Shown here: piece after piece, positions 26,650-34,770 of the stretch
Layout: each line of letters opens with the position of its first letter
Position numbering within the stretch: position 1 is the first letter of the stretch
Origin: Methylobacterium sp. J-030
GTDB lineage: Bacteria; Pseudomonadota; Alphaproteobacteria; Rhizobiales; Beijerinckiaceae
DNA: 64,000 nucleotides
Assembly: GCF_022829545.1 (NCBI RefSeq)
Contig: NZ_JAKSYM010000091.1
Location: forward strand, 1 to 64,000
Direction: 5' to 3'
Made by a program: the position numbers and the translations under genes
Notes under the pieces: generated by a model
Told to the model about the DNA's origin: nothing
The model's database searches: none
What the model saw: only the letters and a program-made list of their open reading frames with translations

Positions 26650-28797
26650 ATGAGAACCCGTTCCGCGCCCCGGGCGCAAACGCAAATCCGATCCCGACTC
26701 GCGGTCCTGACCCAGGCGACGGCGCTCATGCTGGTCATCGCCCCCGCGGGCGCGGCCGATCTCGCGGCACCGCGTCCGGTGGCGGAAGCGTCGGCCTATA
26801 CCGACTGGTCGGGCGGCTATGTCGGCCTCGAAGGCAGCGCGGGCGGCTCCTACGGGGCCTACACGTTCGGCCCGACGACGATCGGCGGACGGCCGGTCCC
26901 GGCGTTCAAGAGCGGCGACGCGACCGGCCGCAGCGACCAGGGGCGGAACGCCACCACGGCGGTGGGCGGGCTGTTCGGTGGCTGGACCTGGCAGGCGGGC
27001 CCCTGGGTCTACGGCGTCGAGGCCAGTCTCGATGCGGCGAACCTGAAGCGGCCGGTCCCCTCGACCATCGCGGGCTTCGGCTACGCGGACGTCGACCCGG
27101 CCTTCAACATCGTGCGCGCCAAGACCGAGCTCTACGGCACCTTGCGCGCGCGGCTCGGCTACAGCTTCGACCGCTACCTGATCTACGGCGCCTTCGGCCT
27201 CGCCGGTGCGAACGCGCGCTTCCTGGCGACCTATCCGGACCTCGACACGGGCGGCCAGACCACGGCCCAGCGGGAACTCGGCTATCTCGGCTTCACCCTG
27301 GGCGCGGGCGTGCAATACGCCGTCACCGACCATCTCGCCCTCGGGATCGACTATCGCTACATCGATCTCGGCGGCAGCCGGCGCTTTCCGCTGGGCGTCC
27401 TGCCCGGCGATGCGGGCGGCCCGGTCTCGACCCGGGCGAGCTTCACGTCGAACCAGATGTTCCTGCGGTTGATGTGGTTCCCGGACGGGCTGACGGTGCC
27501 GCCCGACCCCGACGAGACCGCCCCGCACGATCCCGACAACGGCGATACCGGCCGCTTCTCGCTGCACGGGCAGACGACCCTGATCGCGCAGGGGGTGCCG
27601 GGTTTCCGCTCGCCCTACGCGGGGGCGCAGAGCCTGATTCCGCACCAGGCTCGGCAGACCACCACCGCCACGATCTTCCTCGGGCTCAAGCTCACCGACA
27701 CGACGGAGGTCTATTACAACCCCGAGTTCAGCCAGGGATTCGGCCTGTCGCGGACGCTGGGCGTGGCGGGCTTCGTCAACGGCGAGGCGCAGAAGGCCGG
27801 CGCCCCGTTCCCGAAGCTGCGCTCGAACCGCTACTACGTGAAGCAGACGATCAACCTCGGCGGCGAGACCGTGGAGGTGCCGGACGGGCCGAACCAGGTC
27901 GCCACCCGCTACGATGCCGAGCGGATCACGCTGATCGCCGGCAAGTTCGCGCTGGGCGACTTCTTCGACGGCAACATCTACGCGCACGATCCGCGGGTGG
28001 ACTTCTTCAACTGGTCGCTCTGGGGCTCCTCGGCCTGGGATTTCCCGGCCAACCTCCCCGGCTTCACGCAGGGGGTCTATGCCGAGTTCAACCGGCCCGA
28101 ACTCGCGATCCGCGCCGCCTACACGCAGGTGCCCAAGGAACCGTCGAGCGACGTGCTCGACCCGCGGGTGTTCCGCCGTGCCGGGCTCAACGCCGAGTTC
28201 GAGCAGCGCTACGTCCTGCCGTGGCTGGACCAGCCGGGCAAGCTGCGGTTCGGGCTGTTCTCGAATGTCGGCGTCTCGGCCGACAACCGGGAGAGCGTCA
28301 CGCTCACGCAGCTCGGTTTCTTCGACAACGCCAGCGATGCCGCCACCGCGACCCGGCGCCCCCGCCGCAAGACCGGCGGCTACATCAACCTGGAGCAGGC
28401 GCTGACGCCCGAACTCGGCCTGTTCGCCCGCGCCAGCCTGAACGACGGCCGCACGGAGAACATCTCCTTCACCGACATCGACCAGAGCTTTTCCGGCGGC
28501 CTGTCGCTGAAGGGCAAGGCCTGGGACCGGCCGGACGACACGATCGGGATCGGCGCCGCGATGAACGGGCTCTCGCCGTCGCACCGGGCGGCCTTCGCGG
28601 CGGGCTTCTACGGGCTGCTGATCGGCGACGGGCAGCTCAACTACGGCACCGAGCGGGCGCTGGAGACCTACTACGCCCTGAACCTGACCAAGTTCGTGAC
28701 CCTGACGTTCGATTATCAGTTCATCGACAACCCCGGCTACAACCGCGACCGTGGGCCGGCGCATTTCTTCGCGTCGCGGCTGCACGCGGATTTCTGA
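26650..28797 (+). CDS. fused outer-membrane protein: Omp25/31-like barrel plus OprB-like carbohydrate porin
   Basis: A 715-residue protein. Signal peptide ends near PAGAADLA. Residues about 45-280 match the small 8-stranded barrel family common in Rhizobiales: TDWSGGYVGLEGSAGGSYGA, YGTLRARLGYSFDRYLIYGA, and ending MFLRLMWFPDG. Residues about 300-715 match OprB/alginate-type porins: FSLHGQTTLIAQGVPGFRS, YYNPEFSQGFGLSRTLGVAG, and a final strand FFASRLHADF. ATG 26650 was preferred over 26509 because it gives a clean signal peptide. A fusion of two barrels in one frame is unusual. Confidence 0.8.
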   Translation: MRTRSAPRAQTQIRSRLAVLTQATALMLVIAPAGAADLAAPRPVAEASAYTDWSGGYVGLEGSAGGSYGAYTFGPTTIGGRPVPAFKSGDATGRSDQGRNATTAVGGLFGGWTWQAGPWVYGVEASLDAANLKRPVPSTIAGFGYADVDPAFNIVRAKTELYGTLRARLGYSFDRYLIYGAFGLAGANARFLATYPDLDTGGQTTAQRELGYLGFTLGAGVQYAVTDHLALGIDYRYIDLGGSRRFPLGVLPGDAGGPVSTRASFTSNQMFLRLMWFPDGLTVPPDPDETAPHDPDNGDTGRFSLHGQTTLIAQGVPGFRSPYAGAQSLIPHQARQTTTATIFLGLKLTDTTEVYYNPEFSQGFGLSRTLGVAGFVNGEAQKAGAPFPKLRSNRYYVKQTINLGGETVEVPDGPNQVATRYDAERITLIAGKFALGDFFDGNIYAHDPRVDFFNWSLWGSSAWDFPANLPGFTQGVYAEFNRPELAIRAAYTQVPKEPSSDVLDPRVFRRAGLNAEFEQRYVLPWLDQPGKLRFGLFSNVGVSADNRESVTLTQLGFFDNASDAATATRRPRRKTGGYINLEQALTPELGLFARASLNDGRTENISFTDIDQSFSGGLSLKGKAWDRPDDTIGIGAAMNGLSPSHRAAFAAGFYGLLIGDGQLNYGTERALETYYALNLTKFVTLTFDYQFIDNPGYNRDRGPAHFFASRLHADF

Positions 28798-28844
28798 TCG
28801 CAGCGGGTGATACGGCATCCGGCTGAAGGACGCGGAAGCGCAGC

Positions 28845-28935
28845 CGTCCTTGCGAGCGGAGCGAAGCAATCCATTCCGCGCAACGCCGGCAAGCGTCGCG
28901 CTGCCCGCGGTCACTTCGCTTCGCGCGTGATGACG
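28845..28935. repeat. dispersed intergenic repeat of the GCGAGCGGAGCGAAGC type
   Basis: The text CCTTGCGAGCGGAGCGAAGC followed by AATCCATTCCGCGCAACG and TCACTTCGCTTCGCGCGTGA matches a widespread alphaproteobacterial intergenic repeat with complementary ends (GCGAGCGGAGCGAAG against CTTCGCTTCGCGC). It lies between the convergent porin and lipB genes and may act as a bidirectional terminator. Confidence 0.55.
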
Positions 28936-28975
28936 GATAGGGCACCTGAACCGAAGGTTTCATCCGGCAGCCGTG

Positions 28976-29707
28976 TCAGTCGACAACGTCCATCGCCGTA
29001 ACCCCGAAGATATCCTCGAACGCCGCCCGCAACTGCATGTCCACCTCGGCCAGGCTCACCGGCAGGCCGAGATCGACCAGGCTCGTCACGCCGTGCTGAC
29101 GCACCCCGCAGGGCACGATCCCGTCGAAATGCGAGAGATCCGGCTCGACGTTCAGGCTGATGCCGTGAAAACTCACCCAGCGGCGCACCCGGATGCCGAT
29201 CGCCGCGATCTTGTCCTCGACCTCCGGTCCCTTCTCGGGGCGGCGCACCCAGACGCCGACCCGGTCCTCCCGGCGCTCGGCGCGGACGTTGAAGGCCGCG
29301 AGCGTCGCGATCAGCCACGCCTCCAGGCTCGCCACGTAGGCGCGCAGGTCGCGGCTGCGGCGGTCGAGGTCGAGCATCACGTAGGCGACCCGCTGGCCGG
29401 GCCCGTGATAGGTGTATTGCCCGCCCCGCCCCGTGGCGTGGACCGGGAACCGGTCGGGCGTCACGAGATCCTCGGGCCGGGCCGAGGTCCCGGCCGTGTA
29501 GAGCGGCGGGTGCTCCAGCAGCCAGACGCATTCGGGCGCCGCGCCGCGGGCGATCGCCTCGACCCGCGCCTCCATCCAGGCGATGGCGGCCTCGTACCCG
29601 ACGGGCGCGTCGCTCACCCGCCAGGCCACCGGCCCCGCGACCGGATCGGAGCCGGTCCGCTTCGGGAAGGCATGTGGACTGACCGTGAGGCGCAGCGCGT
29701 TTACCAA
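28976..29707 (-). CDS. lipB: octanoyltransferase LipB
   Basis: A 243-residue enzyme moving octanoyl groups from acyl carrier protein to lipoyl domains. Family motifs: [60 protein letters not shown] with the catalytic lysine segment just before (KIAAIG), and the catalytic Cys in [15 protein letters not shown]. Divergent from the fliN-like gene with only 20 bases between starts, so their promoters overlap. Confidence 0.95.
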   Translation of the reverse strand: MVNALRLTVSPHAFPKRTGSDPVAGPVAWRVSDAPVGYEAAIAWMEARVEAIARGAAPECVWLLEHPPLYTAGTSARPEDLVTPDRFPVHATGRGGQYTYHGPGQRVAYVMLDLDRRSRDLRAYVASLEAWLIATLAAFNVRAERREDRVGVWVRRPEKGPEVEDKIAAIGIRVRRWVSFHGISLNVEPDLSHFDGIVPCGVRQHGVTSLVDLGLPVSLAEVDMQLRAAFEDIFGVTAMDVVD

Positions 29708-29727
29708 GGGTTCACCATCCTGCGTCG

Positions 29728-30102
29728 ATGGTCGAAGCCTTCAACATCCGCGGCCGGCGCTTGCAAGAGCACGGCCGCGAGACGGGATGGCAGGCTGTGG
29801 CGGTCTTCGAGACGCTGAAGGTCGATCTGACGGTGGTGCTGGGCCGCACGCGCATGCCGCTGCACATGCTGCTGCGCATGGGCCGCGGCGCCGTGATCGA
29901 GCTGGAGGCCAGCGACAGCGACATGGTCGAGATCCTGGCCAACCACCATCCGATCGCCCGCGGGCAGATCGTGGTGACGGGCGACCGGATTTCCGTGGAG
30001 ATCGTGGAGCTGATCCGCAAGGCGGCCTCGATCGTGGAGCCCGGCGCCAGCATCGGCGACGGCGCGGCCTCGCTTCTGGAGACTGGCTACGACTCCGCGT
30101 GA
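29728..30102 (+). CDS. fliN: FliN/YscQ-family (SpoA domain) protein
   Basis: A 124-residue protein whose second half is a SpoA domain: [60 protein letters not shown]. This is the flagellar C-ring subunit fold. It stands apart from any flagellar operon, so it may be a second FliN copy or a stand-alone switch protein. Divergent to lipB. Confidence 0.82.
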   Translation: MVEAFNIRGRRLQEHGRETGWQAVAVFETLKVDLTVVLGRTRMPLHMLLRMGRGAVIELEASDSDMVEILANHHPIARGQIVVTGDRISVEIVELIRKAASIVEPGASIGDGAASLLETGYDSA

Positions 30103-30426
30103 GCGGCTGCAGCAGCACATCCTACTGCTGCACTCGGTGCCGAGGACCGTCCGGATGGCCAGCGCGAGGGCGCTTGCCCGCCGGCGATGATCGTCCGGCG
30201 ACAGGTGCAGCCCATCCTCCCCATGGGCCGCCCCACCGATGGCTGATGCGGCGTCGACGCAGGGCAGGCTGGCCTCCGCGCCGCGCTTGCGCCGACGCGG
30301 TGAGTGAGGCGCTTGTCGACGGCGGAGTGATCTGTTATCCGCTGCGCCGCCGACACCGAAGCGGCCTCCGGGAAATCCCGCAGGCCGCCACTGTCGAGCG
30401 AGCGGACACGGATCGTCGCGTCCGAT

Positions 30427-30511
30427 GCGGCCATGGCGGAATTGGTAGACGCGCTAGCTTGAGGTGCTAGTCCCGCGAGGGGTGGAGGTTCGAGTCCTCT
30501 TGGCCGCACCA
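30427..30511 (+). tRNA. tRNA-Leu (anticodon GAG)
   Basis: Acceptor GCGGCCA pairs with TGGCCGC and CCA is encoded. Anticodon arm CTAGC-TTGAGGT-GCTAG gives loop TTGAGGT and anticodon GAG (reads CUC). A long variable arm (TCCCGCGAGGGGTGG region) is typical of tRNA-Leu, and the T-arm reads GGAGG-TTCGAGT-CCTCT. Its last 56 bases are the left attachment repeat of the element that follows. The 324 bases between fliN and this gene contain nothing I can identify. Confidence 0.97.
30456..30511 (+). repeat. attL, 56-bp direct repeat (tRNA-Leu 3' part)
   Basis: Begins AGCTTGAGGTGCTAG and ends GGCCGCACCA, identical base for base to 47335-47390. It covers the anticodon loop to the CCA end, so integration keeps the tRNA complete. 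Confidence 0.93.
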
Positions 30512-30543
30512 GCTTCTTTTTACTGGTGATTTAGATCTGGCGG

Positions 30544-30590
30544 CGGTTTGCGGACTTGGCACCGCAACCACGGTTTGCAGGTCGGTTTGC
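30544..30590 (+). repeat. arm-type integrase sites, left side (three CGGTTTGC octamers)
   Basis: CGGTTTGC occurs at 30544-30551, 30571-30578 and 30583-30590, all in the same orientation, starting 33 bases inside attL. The same octamer occurs twice just inside attR. Clustering on both flanks of the core is what lambda-type integrases use as arm sites. Confidence 0.6.
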
Positions 30591-30734
30591 AGCAGCTGTT
30601 CTTTTTGAGTTCCGCGGCCGGTCACGAGCTGCGTATCGAGCTGGATAGGAAGTTACCTCGTAGGCATAGCTACGGTCGTCATTGCGTGCGTCTTCATCGG
30701 CCAGGGCCCCACCGTGAAAACGTTGGAGTTCTCC

Positions 30735-30815
30735 ATGGAAAAACTGCACGTGAAGTTAGAGGTGCACGGTGAGGGCGCTCGTGTGGGGCCTTGGCCTACC
30801 AAGCCGCATCAGTGA
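30735..30815 (+). CDS. possible 26-residue leader-like peptide
   Basis: ATG at 30735 follows GGAG by 8 bases and opens MEKLHVKLEVHGEGARVG, then PWPTKPHQ and a stop. Its 3' end overlaps the start of a tRNA-like fold (30781-30887). No family known. It may be a chance frame; the ribosome-site spacing is the only support. Confidence 0.28.
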   Translation: MEKLHVKLEVHGEGARVGPWPTKPHQ

Positions 30816-30887
30816 CGACGCAGCGAAGCCGCTAAGGTAAATTCCTGACCAGATGAGCGTTGGGGTTCGACTCCCCACCCCACACCA
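30781..30887 (+). ncRNA. tRNA-like fold beside the integrase gene
   Basis: GTGTGGGG at 30781-30788 pairs perfectly with CCCCACAC at 30878-30885. A canonical T-arm (TGGGG-TTCGACT-CCCCA, 30861-30877) lies directly before the 3' strand, and CACCA follows at 30883-30887. The middle holds a CTTGG-CCTA-CCAAG hairpin but no normal D or anticodon arm that I can draw. It may be a degenerate tRNA, a second attachment target or a regulatory RNA. It ends one base before the integrase stop codon region. Confidence 0.4.
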
Positions 30888-30888
30888 A

Positions 30889-31923
30889 TCAAGCCGTGTT
30901 CCGCCGGTGGGCGTTGAGCTTCACGATCGCGCCCCGCGCTAGGTCCTTCGTCCGCGCCAGGTACACCTCAATGATGCGGTTCACCGACGCCACGGTATGG
31001 CCGGTGATCGCTGCGATCTCCTGCGGCGTGCAGCCGGCCTCGGACAGCATGGTCACGGCCGTCCCGCGCAGATCGTGGAAGTGCAGGTCATCGCCGATCG
31101 CCGCCTTTCGGTAGGCGAGTGCCCAGGCGTTCTTGAACGCGTCATCCGTCCAAGACACGCCGCTCGGCCGGGTCAGCACCGTGGTCGCCCGGCGCGGCGC
31201 CGCGTCGAGCGATCGCTTCAGCGCGTCCGTGCACGGGATCCAGACCGCCCTCCCCGTCTTGCCCTGGCGCAGCGAGATCGCCTCGCCGTCGTAGGCCGAC
31301 CACGGCAGACGTAGCAGGTCGCCGCGGCGCTGGCCGGTGTGCAGCGCCAGGTCGAGCGCGAGTTGCAGCTCGGCCGAGGCCGCGCCAGCGAACGCCGCAA
31401 CGTGGTTCGGAAGCCAGATCAGCTCGGCCCGGTCCGAGCGGTACGCGCGCTCGAACGTATCGATCGGGTTGAGCTCGATCAGGCCGCGCCCCAGCGCCCA
31501 TGAGAATACGCGCTGGAGCGCGGCCATCTTGTTGTCGGCCGCCCGCGGGTGCGTCTCCGCCATCTCGTCGTGCCAGCCGAGGAAGATCGGCCGGCTCTTG
31601 CGGTTCTGGACGTGGACGATCGGCGTGTCGCCCCAGCGATCCTCGACGGCGCGTAGGTTCAGCCGGCCGATCTCCTTCGTTGAGTCGGCAAGCTTCCGCC
31701 ATTGGTGCGAGCTGCAGTACTGCCGGATCAGGCCGGCCACCGTGTCGCTCTCCGGCGGGCGCGTCGGCTTCTTCTCGGCCTCGTGCCAAGCGGCCACGAA
31801 CGCCGGCGAGCCGGGCTCCCCGGGCAGCTTCGTGTTCGTGCGGCGGTGGTAGAAGTGCGTGCTGTAGGAGCCGTCCGCGAGCTTGCGCCGGACCTTATTG
31901 ATGCCCTTGAGCTCCACGCGCAT
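30889..31923 (-). CDS. int: tyrosine-type phage integrase
   Basis: About 344 residues from ATG 31923. N-terminal arm/SAM-like region (HFYHRRTNTKLPGEPGSPAF), then catalytic core: first Arg in LALHTGQRRGDLLRL, HFHDLRGTAVTMLSEAG with the H-x-x-R pair, ITGHTVASVNRI, and nucleophile Tyr in IEVYLARTKDLA. It lies 380 bases from attL, transcribed toward it, as expected for the enzyme that mobilises the element. The frame continues upstream to 31986 but overlaps the next gene more heavily. Confidence 0.93.
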   Translation of the reverse strand: MRVELKGINKVRRKLADGSYSTHFYHRRTNTKLPGEPGSPAFVAAWHEAEKKPTRPPESDTVAGLIRQYCSSHQWRKLADSTKEIGRLNLRAVEDRWGDTPIVHVQNRKSRPIFLGWHDEMAETHPRAADNKMAALQRVFSWALGRGLIELNPIDTFERAYRSDRAELIWLPNHVAAFAGAASAELQLALDLALHTGQRRGDLLRLPWSAYDGEAISLRQGKTGRAVWIPCTDALKRSLDAAPRRATTVLTRPSGVSWTDDAFKNAWALAYRKAAIGDDLHFHDLRGTAVTMLSEAGCTPQEIAAITGHTVASVNRIIEVYLARTKDLARGAIVKLNAHRRNTA

Positions 31924-32176
31924 TTCGCCGCGCCCAGTCTTCGAATGAGGAGGCGGCATCCTTCGTGAGTCCCGACAGGTGATCAAGGGCGGCGTCGATT
32001 GCCTTGCGGTCCCACCGATGGGTGCCCGGGATCGGGCCGGGCACGATGCGGCGCTTCACCCACGTTTGAAAGGCATCCACGGATTCGCAGCCGCAGTACT
32101 CGGCCGCCTGCTCGGCCGTCAGGCCGCGCTTGGGGATGTTCAGCGGCAGCGGCACCGACGCACGCGAGCGGGGCAT
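31895..32176 (-). CDS. excisionase-like helix-turn-helix protein (93 aa)
   Basis: A 93-residue basic protein with an AlpA/MerR-like winged-helix core: GLTAEQAAEYCGCESVDAFQ, then WVKRRIVPGPIPGTHRWDRK. This is the usual shape of small recombination directionality factors or site-specific DNA binders. Its 3' end overlaps the integrase start by 29 bases, supporting co-expression with the integrase. Confidence 0.75.
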   Translation of the reverse strand: MPRSRASVPLPLNIPKRGLTAEQAAEYCGCESVDAFQTWVKRRIVPGPIPGTHRWDRKAIDAALDHLSGLTKDAASSFEDWARRNARGAQGHQ

Positions 32177-32179
32177 GGT

Positions 32180-32929
32180 CTACTCGGCCGCGCCGAGGCG
32201 CGCGGCGTCGCGGGCGATCGACAGCGACAGCGCCTCGCACCGCCAGTCGTAGCTGGCTTCATCGACTTCCGGCATGTGGGTGAGCAGAACCCGGGCCTTG
32301 GCAGCGAGGCCGGCCGGTGTCCGCGCGTCCATCCCCGTCACGAGCTCGAGGAGCTGCATGGACCGGGCGAAGGTGCCGGGTGGGTTGTCGTGATGGGTCG
32401 CCTCTGAAAGGGCTGTGGCCGTGCGCTCTTCGGCGATCGCCGCCTCGGCCAGCGGGATCAAGGCGGAGTCGTGGGAAAAGGCGGGCGCGGGCGGCGGCTC
32501 GCGGCCGGGAAGCGCCCTGCCTCGCCAATCGACGCCAGCGAGGCGGAACAGGCCGTTGCAGACGAAGCGGAGATACCGGCCGTCCGGACCTACTATCTCG
32601 GTGGTATCGTCCCAGCACTCTTCGGCGACCAGAGCCGCGGCGTGGGCGAGGACCAGGACGCCTGTGATCGATTGCGGCTCCTGCGCGAAGATCTGGTCCG
32701 CGACCGCCTTCACGTCCTGAAAGAGGCGCTGCCCTGTTGCCAAAGCCTCCTTGTAGTCCGGATCGGCGCTGGTGACCTCCGCGTCGCGATCGTAGGCGAG
32801 GTAGGGACGGGCGGCGACTTCGAGCTCGGAGGCGAGGGCGAGGAGTTGGGTGTCGGGCTGAAGTAGTCCTGACCTCGGTACAGCTTGGAACCCAGGCGCT
32901 GGCATCACCTGCAGCATGGCGCTCTCCAT
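32180..32929 (-). CDS. hypothetical phage-type protein (249 aa)
   Basis: A soluble protein starting MESAMLQVMPAPGFQAVP, with a central part SITGVLVLAHAAALVAEECW and a C-terminal part TGMDARTPAGLAAKARVLLT. No family recognised, no signal peptide, no membrane helix. It ends 3 bases before the excisionase-like start, so the three genes probably form one leftward operon. An internal Met at 32917 is an alternative start. Confidence 0.65.
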   Translation of the reverse strand: MESAMLQVMPAPGFQAVPRSGLLQPDTQLLALASELEVAARPYLAYDRDAEVTSADPDYKEALATGQRLFQDVKAVADQIFAQEPQSITGVLVLAHAAALVAEECWDDTTEIVGPDGRYLRFVCNGLFRLAGVDWRGRALPGREPPPAPAFSHDSALIPLAEAAIAEERTATALSEATHHDNPPGTFARSMQLLELVTGMDARTPAGLAAKARVLLTHMPEVDEASYDWRCEALSLSIARDAARLGAAE

Positions 32930-32990
32930 CCTGATGACGGCGCCGAACCTCTGCTTTTTGCGTTAGTCTGTCAATGCAAAATGCATTGAT

Positions 32991-33707
32991 CTAGCTGCCG
33001 GGCTCTACGTCAAACTCGATCCCCTGCATGAGCGTCGTTACTCTGTCTTTATTAAGCTTATTCAGCTCTCGCACAGCTGCTGTGGTTAGTATAGTGGAAA
33101 CAAAAGACACTTTTTCGACTTGCTCATCCCTGCGCGTTTCGAATGTCGGCCCCTCCAAGTCGAAGCGACCATTTTTCCTACCGCGTTGCAACGTTCTTAA
33201 AAAATAATTGCCACCCTTGATTTTGCATACGCAAAGGCACCCGATGTGGTCTTCGTCGGGAGGCGTAAAATTTCGTTCAATAGTAATATGCCATTCTCTA
33301 TCGGCTATCCCTCGCGCTAGATTGCCGGCAACGACAATGTACGCTAAGGGTCTATCAGAAATTCTTGGATAAGTTAGCCAATTGGTATTCATCGCTTCGA
33401 CAACACCGTCCAATCGGCCTTCGGGGTGAAATCCGGCTAGTCCGAAGTACGGGACGAGTTGGTTTTCGAGGTCTTCTTGCTCGTCCCCGTATATCAGCCA
33501 AATGACCGTAACACCGAACGCTTTTGCGTACCGTTCAAGCTCACTCTCTTTCACCCCACGAAGGCCATTTTCGTGACCTGCGTACGTCCCATAGGGAACC
33601 CCTAGTCGTCGCGCAGCCTGAGCGGCCGACGGAAACCCAGCATTTATGCGCGCCCAGCGGAGGCGCTCGCTTTTCGTGGCAAGCTTGAGCATCCGTGCAA
33701 TCTGCAT
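32991..33707 (-). CDS. CI-like repressor with N-terminal XRE domain
   Basis: About 238 residues from ATG 33707. N-terminal helix-turn-helix: ERLRWARINAGFPSAAQAAR, RLGVPYGTYAGHENGLRGV, ERYAKAFGVTVIWLIYGDE. The C-terminal half has the beta-rich outline of LexA/CI-type dimerisation domains (IGCLCVCKIKGGNYFLRTL), but I cannot identify the Ser-Lys autocleavage pair with certainty. Much more AT-rich than its neighbours. Divergent to the Cro-like gene with operator half-sites between, so it is probably the element's lysogeny repressor. Confidence 0.82.
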   Translation of the reverse strand: MQIARMLKLATKSERLRWARINAGFPSAAQAARRLGVPYGTYAGHENGLRGVKESELERYAKAFGVTVIWLIYGDEQEDLENQLVPYFGLAGFHPEGRLDGVVEAMNTNWLTYPRISDRPLAYIVVAGNLARGIADREWHITIERNFTPPDEDHIGCLCVCKIKGGNYFLRTLQRGRKNGRFDLEGPTFETRRDEQVEKVSFVSTILTTAAVRELNKLNKDRVTTLMQGIEFDVEPGS

Positions 33708-33774
33708 AATTTCACTCTGCAAGTCGCACGGAATTGGTTGACGTGCCTCATGCAATGTGCAGAGCTTCTCTGCA
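33701..33774. promoter_or_regulatory. CI/Cro operator region with CTCTGCA half-sites
   Basis: A perfect dyad TGCAGAG-CTT-CTCTGCA lies at 33758-33774, touching the Cro-like start codon. A further CTCTGCA occurs at 33715-33721 and TCTGCA at 33701-33706, touching the repressor start. This gives binding sites next to both divergent starts, as in lambdoid switches. Which protein binds where is not known. Confidence 0.6.
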
Positions 33775-34025
33775 TGGAGTCCGCCCGTCAAATTGTTGAT
33801 GCGTTCGGGAATGCGCAGCTTGCCGCAGCCCTTGATGTGCCTGTGGGGACCGTGAGCGCATGGAAGTCCCGAGGGGCAATTCCTCATGCATATTGGCGTA
33901 AAATCGAAGCTGAAGCCCGCAAGAGGAAGATTAAGAGCATCAGCTACGATCTGCTTGAGCGCATATCTCCTACGCGAAAGCCGAGATCTAAGCATGCGAC
34001 CGCTATAGCGGAGCATGCCCGGTGA
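33774..34025 (+). CDS. Cro-like DNA-binding protein (83 aa)
   Basis: From ATG 33774: ESARQIVDAFGNAQLAAALD, VPVGTVSAWKSRGAIPHAYW, then a basic C-terminus KKP-like RKRKIKSISYD. The compact helix-turn-helix with WKSRG is typical of Cro/YdaS regulators. A longer frame to 33738 would run through the operator dyad, so I chose the later ATG. It is the first gene of the rightward module. Confidence 0.78.
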   Translation: MESARQIVDAFGNAQLAAALDVPVGTVSAWKSRGAIPHAYWRKIEAEARKRKIKSISYDLLERISPTRKPRSKHATAIAEHAR

Positions 34026-34033
34026 ACGGCTCT

Positions 34034-34252
34034 TTAGTATCCCGCCTTCATCAGCGTGAGGGCTGCCGCCGCAATCACCTGCCGTACGTCACGGCTAAGG
34101 CTTGGCTCCCGCGCCAAGTCGTCCAGGGCGTTGGCTGCCAGCTCAAGCGCGCTGCGCTCAGCATCGAATTGGACCGCCGGCCGTGCACACTCGCCAAAGT
34201 TGATGCGGCCGGCGGTCCTCATGTCCAACCTCCGCAGGTAACCGAGCTCCAT
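34034..34252 (-). CDS. possible small protein (72 aa), opposite the early module
   Basis: Reads MELGYLRRLDMRTAGRINFG, ECARPAVQFDAERSALELAA, then a helix LDDLAREPSLSRDV and VIAAAALTLMKAGY. Composition looks protein-like and no rightward gene covers this stretch. No family known and the ribosome site is weak. It ends 9 bases after the Cro-like stop, convergent with it. Confidence 0.42.
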   Translation of the reverse strand: MELGYLRRLDMRTAGRINFGECARPAVQFDAERSALELAANALDDLAREPSLSRDVRQVIAAAALTLMKAGY

Positions 34253-34305
34253 CGTTCCCGTCTCCCGCCGTGGTCGAAGGCATTCGACCACAGGAGCGGG
34301 CCCCG

Positions 34306-34770
34306 ATGTCGGGAGAGTCACCCAAGAGCTTGGGAATCTCACCCAAGGGCGGTCGCGGCATGATCGGCGCGAAGGCAGAGGCCCGCGAGCTCGTGTCGCT
34401 GATCGCCGGCCCGGTGCGGCTCGGCGACAACGTGAAGGCCGTCCTGTCCCGCGTGGCGGAGGCGACCGGCCTCGGCGATCGGCGCGTGCGCGGGATCTGG
34501 AACGGGGAGGCGCGGACGATCCGGGCCGAGGAGATGGATCGGCTTCGCGCGGCGGCGCGGCAGGCCCGCGCAGTCGAGGACGCCCAACATGAGCTCGTCA
34601 CCCTCCGCGCCCGGCTCGCCGCCTGTGAGGCCGCCCTTCGCCTTCCGGCCGCGGACCTTGTTGGCCCGTGCGCTGATGCGGTGGGCGCAGCGGCTGGCGC
34701 TTCGCATCGCCCCCTGGATCGCGCCGGACGCGGGCTGACCGTGCCGGCCGTAGGACGCTCCCTCACGTGA
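34306..34770 (+). CDS. hypothetical phage early protein (154 aa)
   Basis: From ATG 34306 (after CAGGAG): SGESPKSLGISPKGGRGMIG, then RLGDNVKAVLSRVAEATGLG, RRVRGIWNGEARTIRAEEMD and a helical QARAVEDAQHELVTLRARLA. The middle resembles a helix-turn-helix found in small phage proteins next to regulators. The C-terminus is low in pattern. It overlaps the methylase GTG start by 4 bases. Confidence 0.7.
   Translation: MSGESPKSLGISPKGGRGMIGAKAEARELVSLIAGPVRLGDNVKAVLSRVAEATGLGDRRVRGIWNGEARTIRAEEMDRLRAAARQARAVEDAQHELVTLRARLAACEAALRLPAADLVGPCADAVGAAAGASHRPLDRAGRGLTVPAVGRSLT

Noticed and set aside
26596..28914. 772-codon minus-strand frame opposite the fused porin
   Set aside because: No motif or signal peptide; the plus-strand protein has convincing barrel strands.
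30781..30887. tmRNA (ssrA) gene
   Set aside because: No tag reading frame, no 5' GGGG-U-GAUUCUGG-type start, and alphaproteobacterial tmRNA is permuted, unlike this order.
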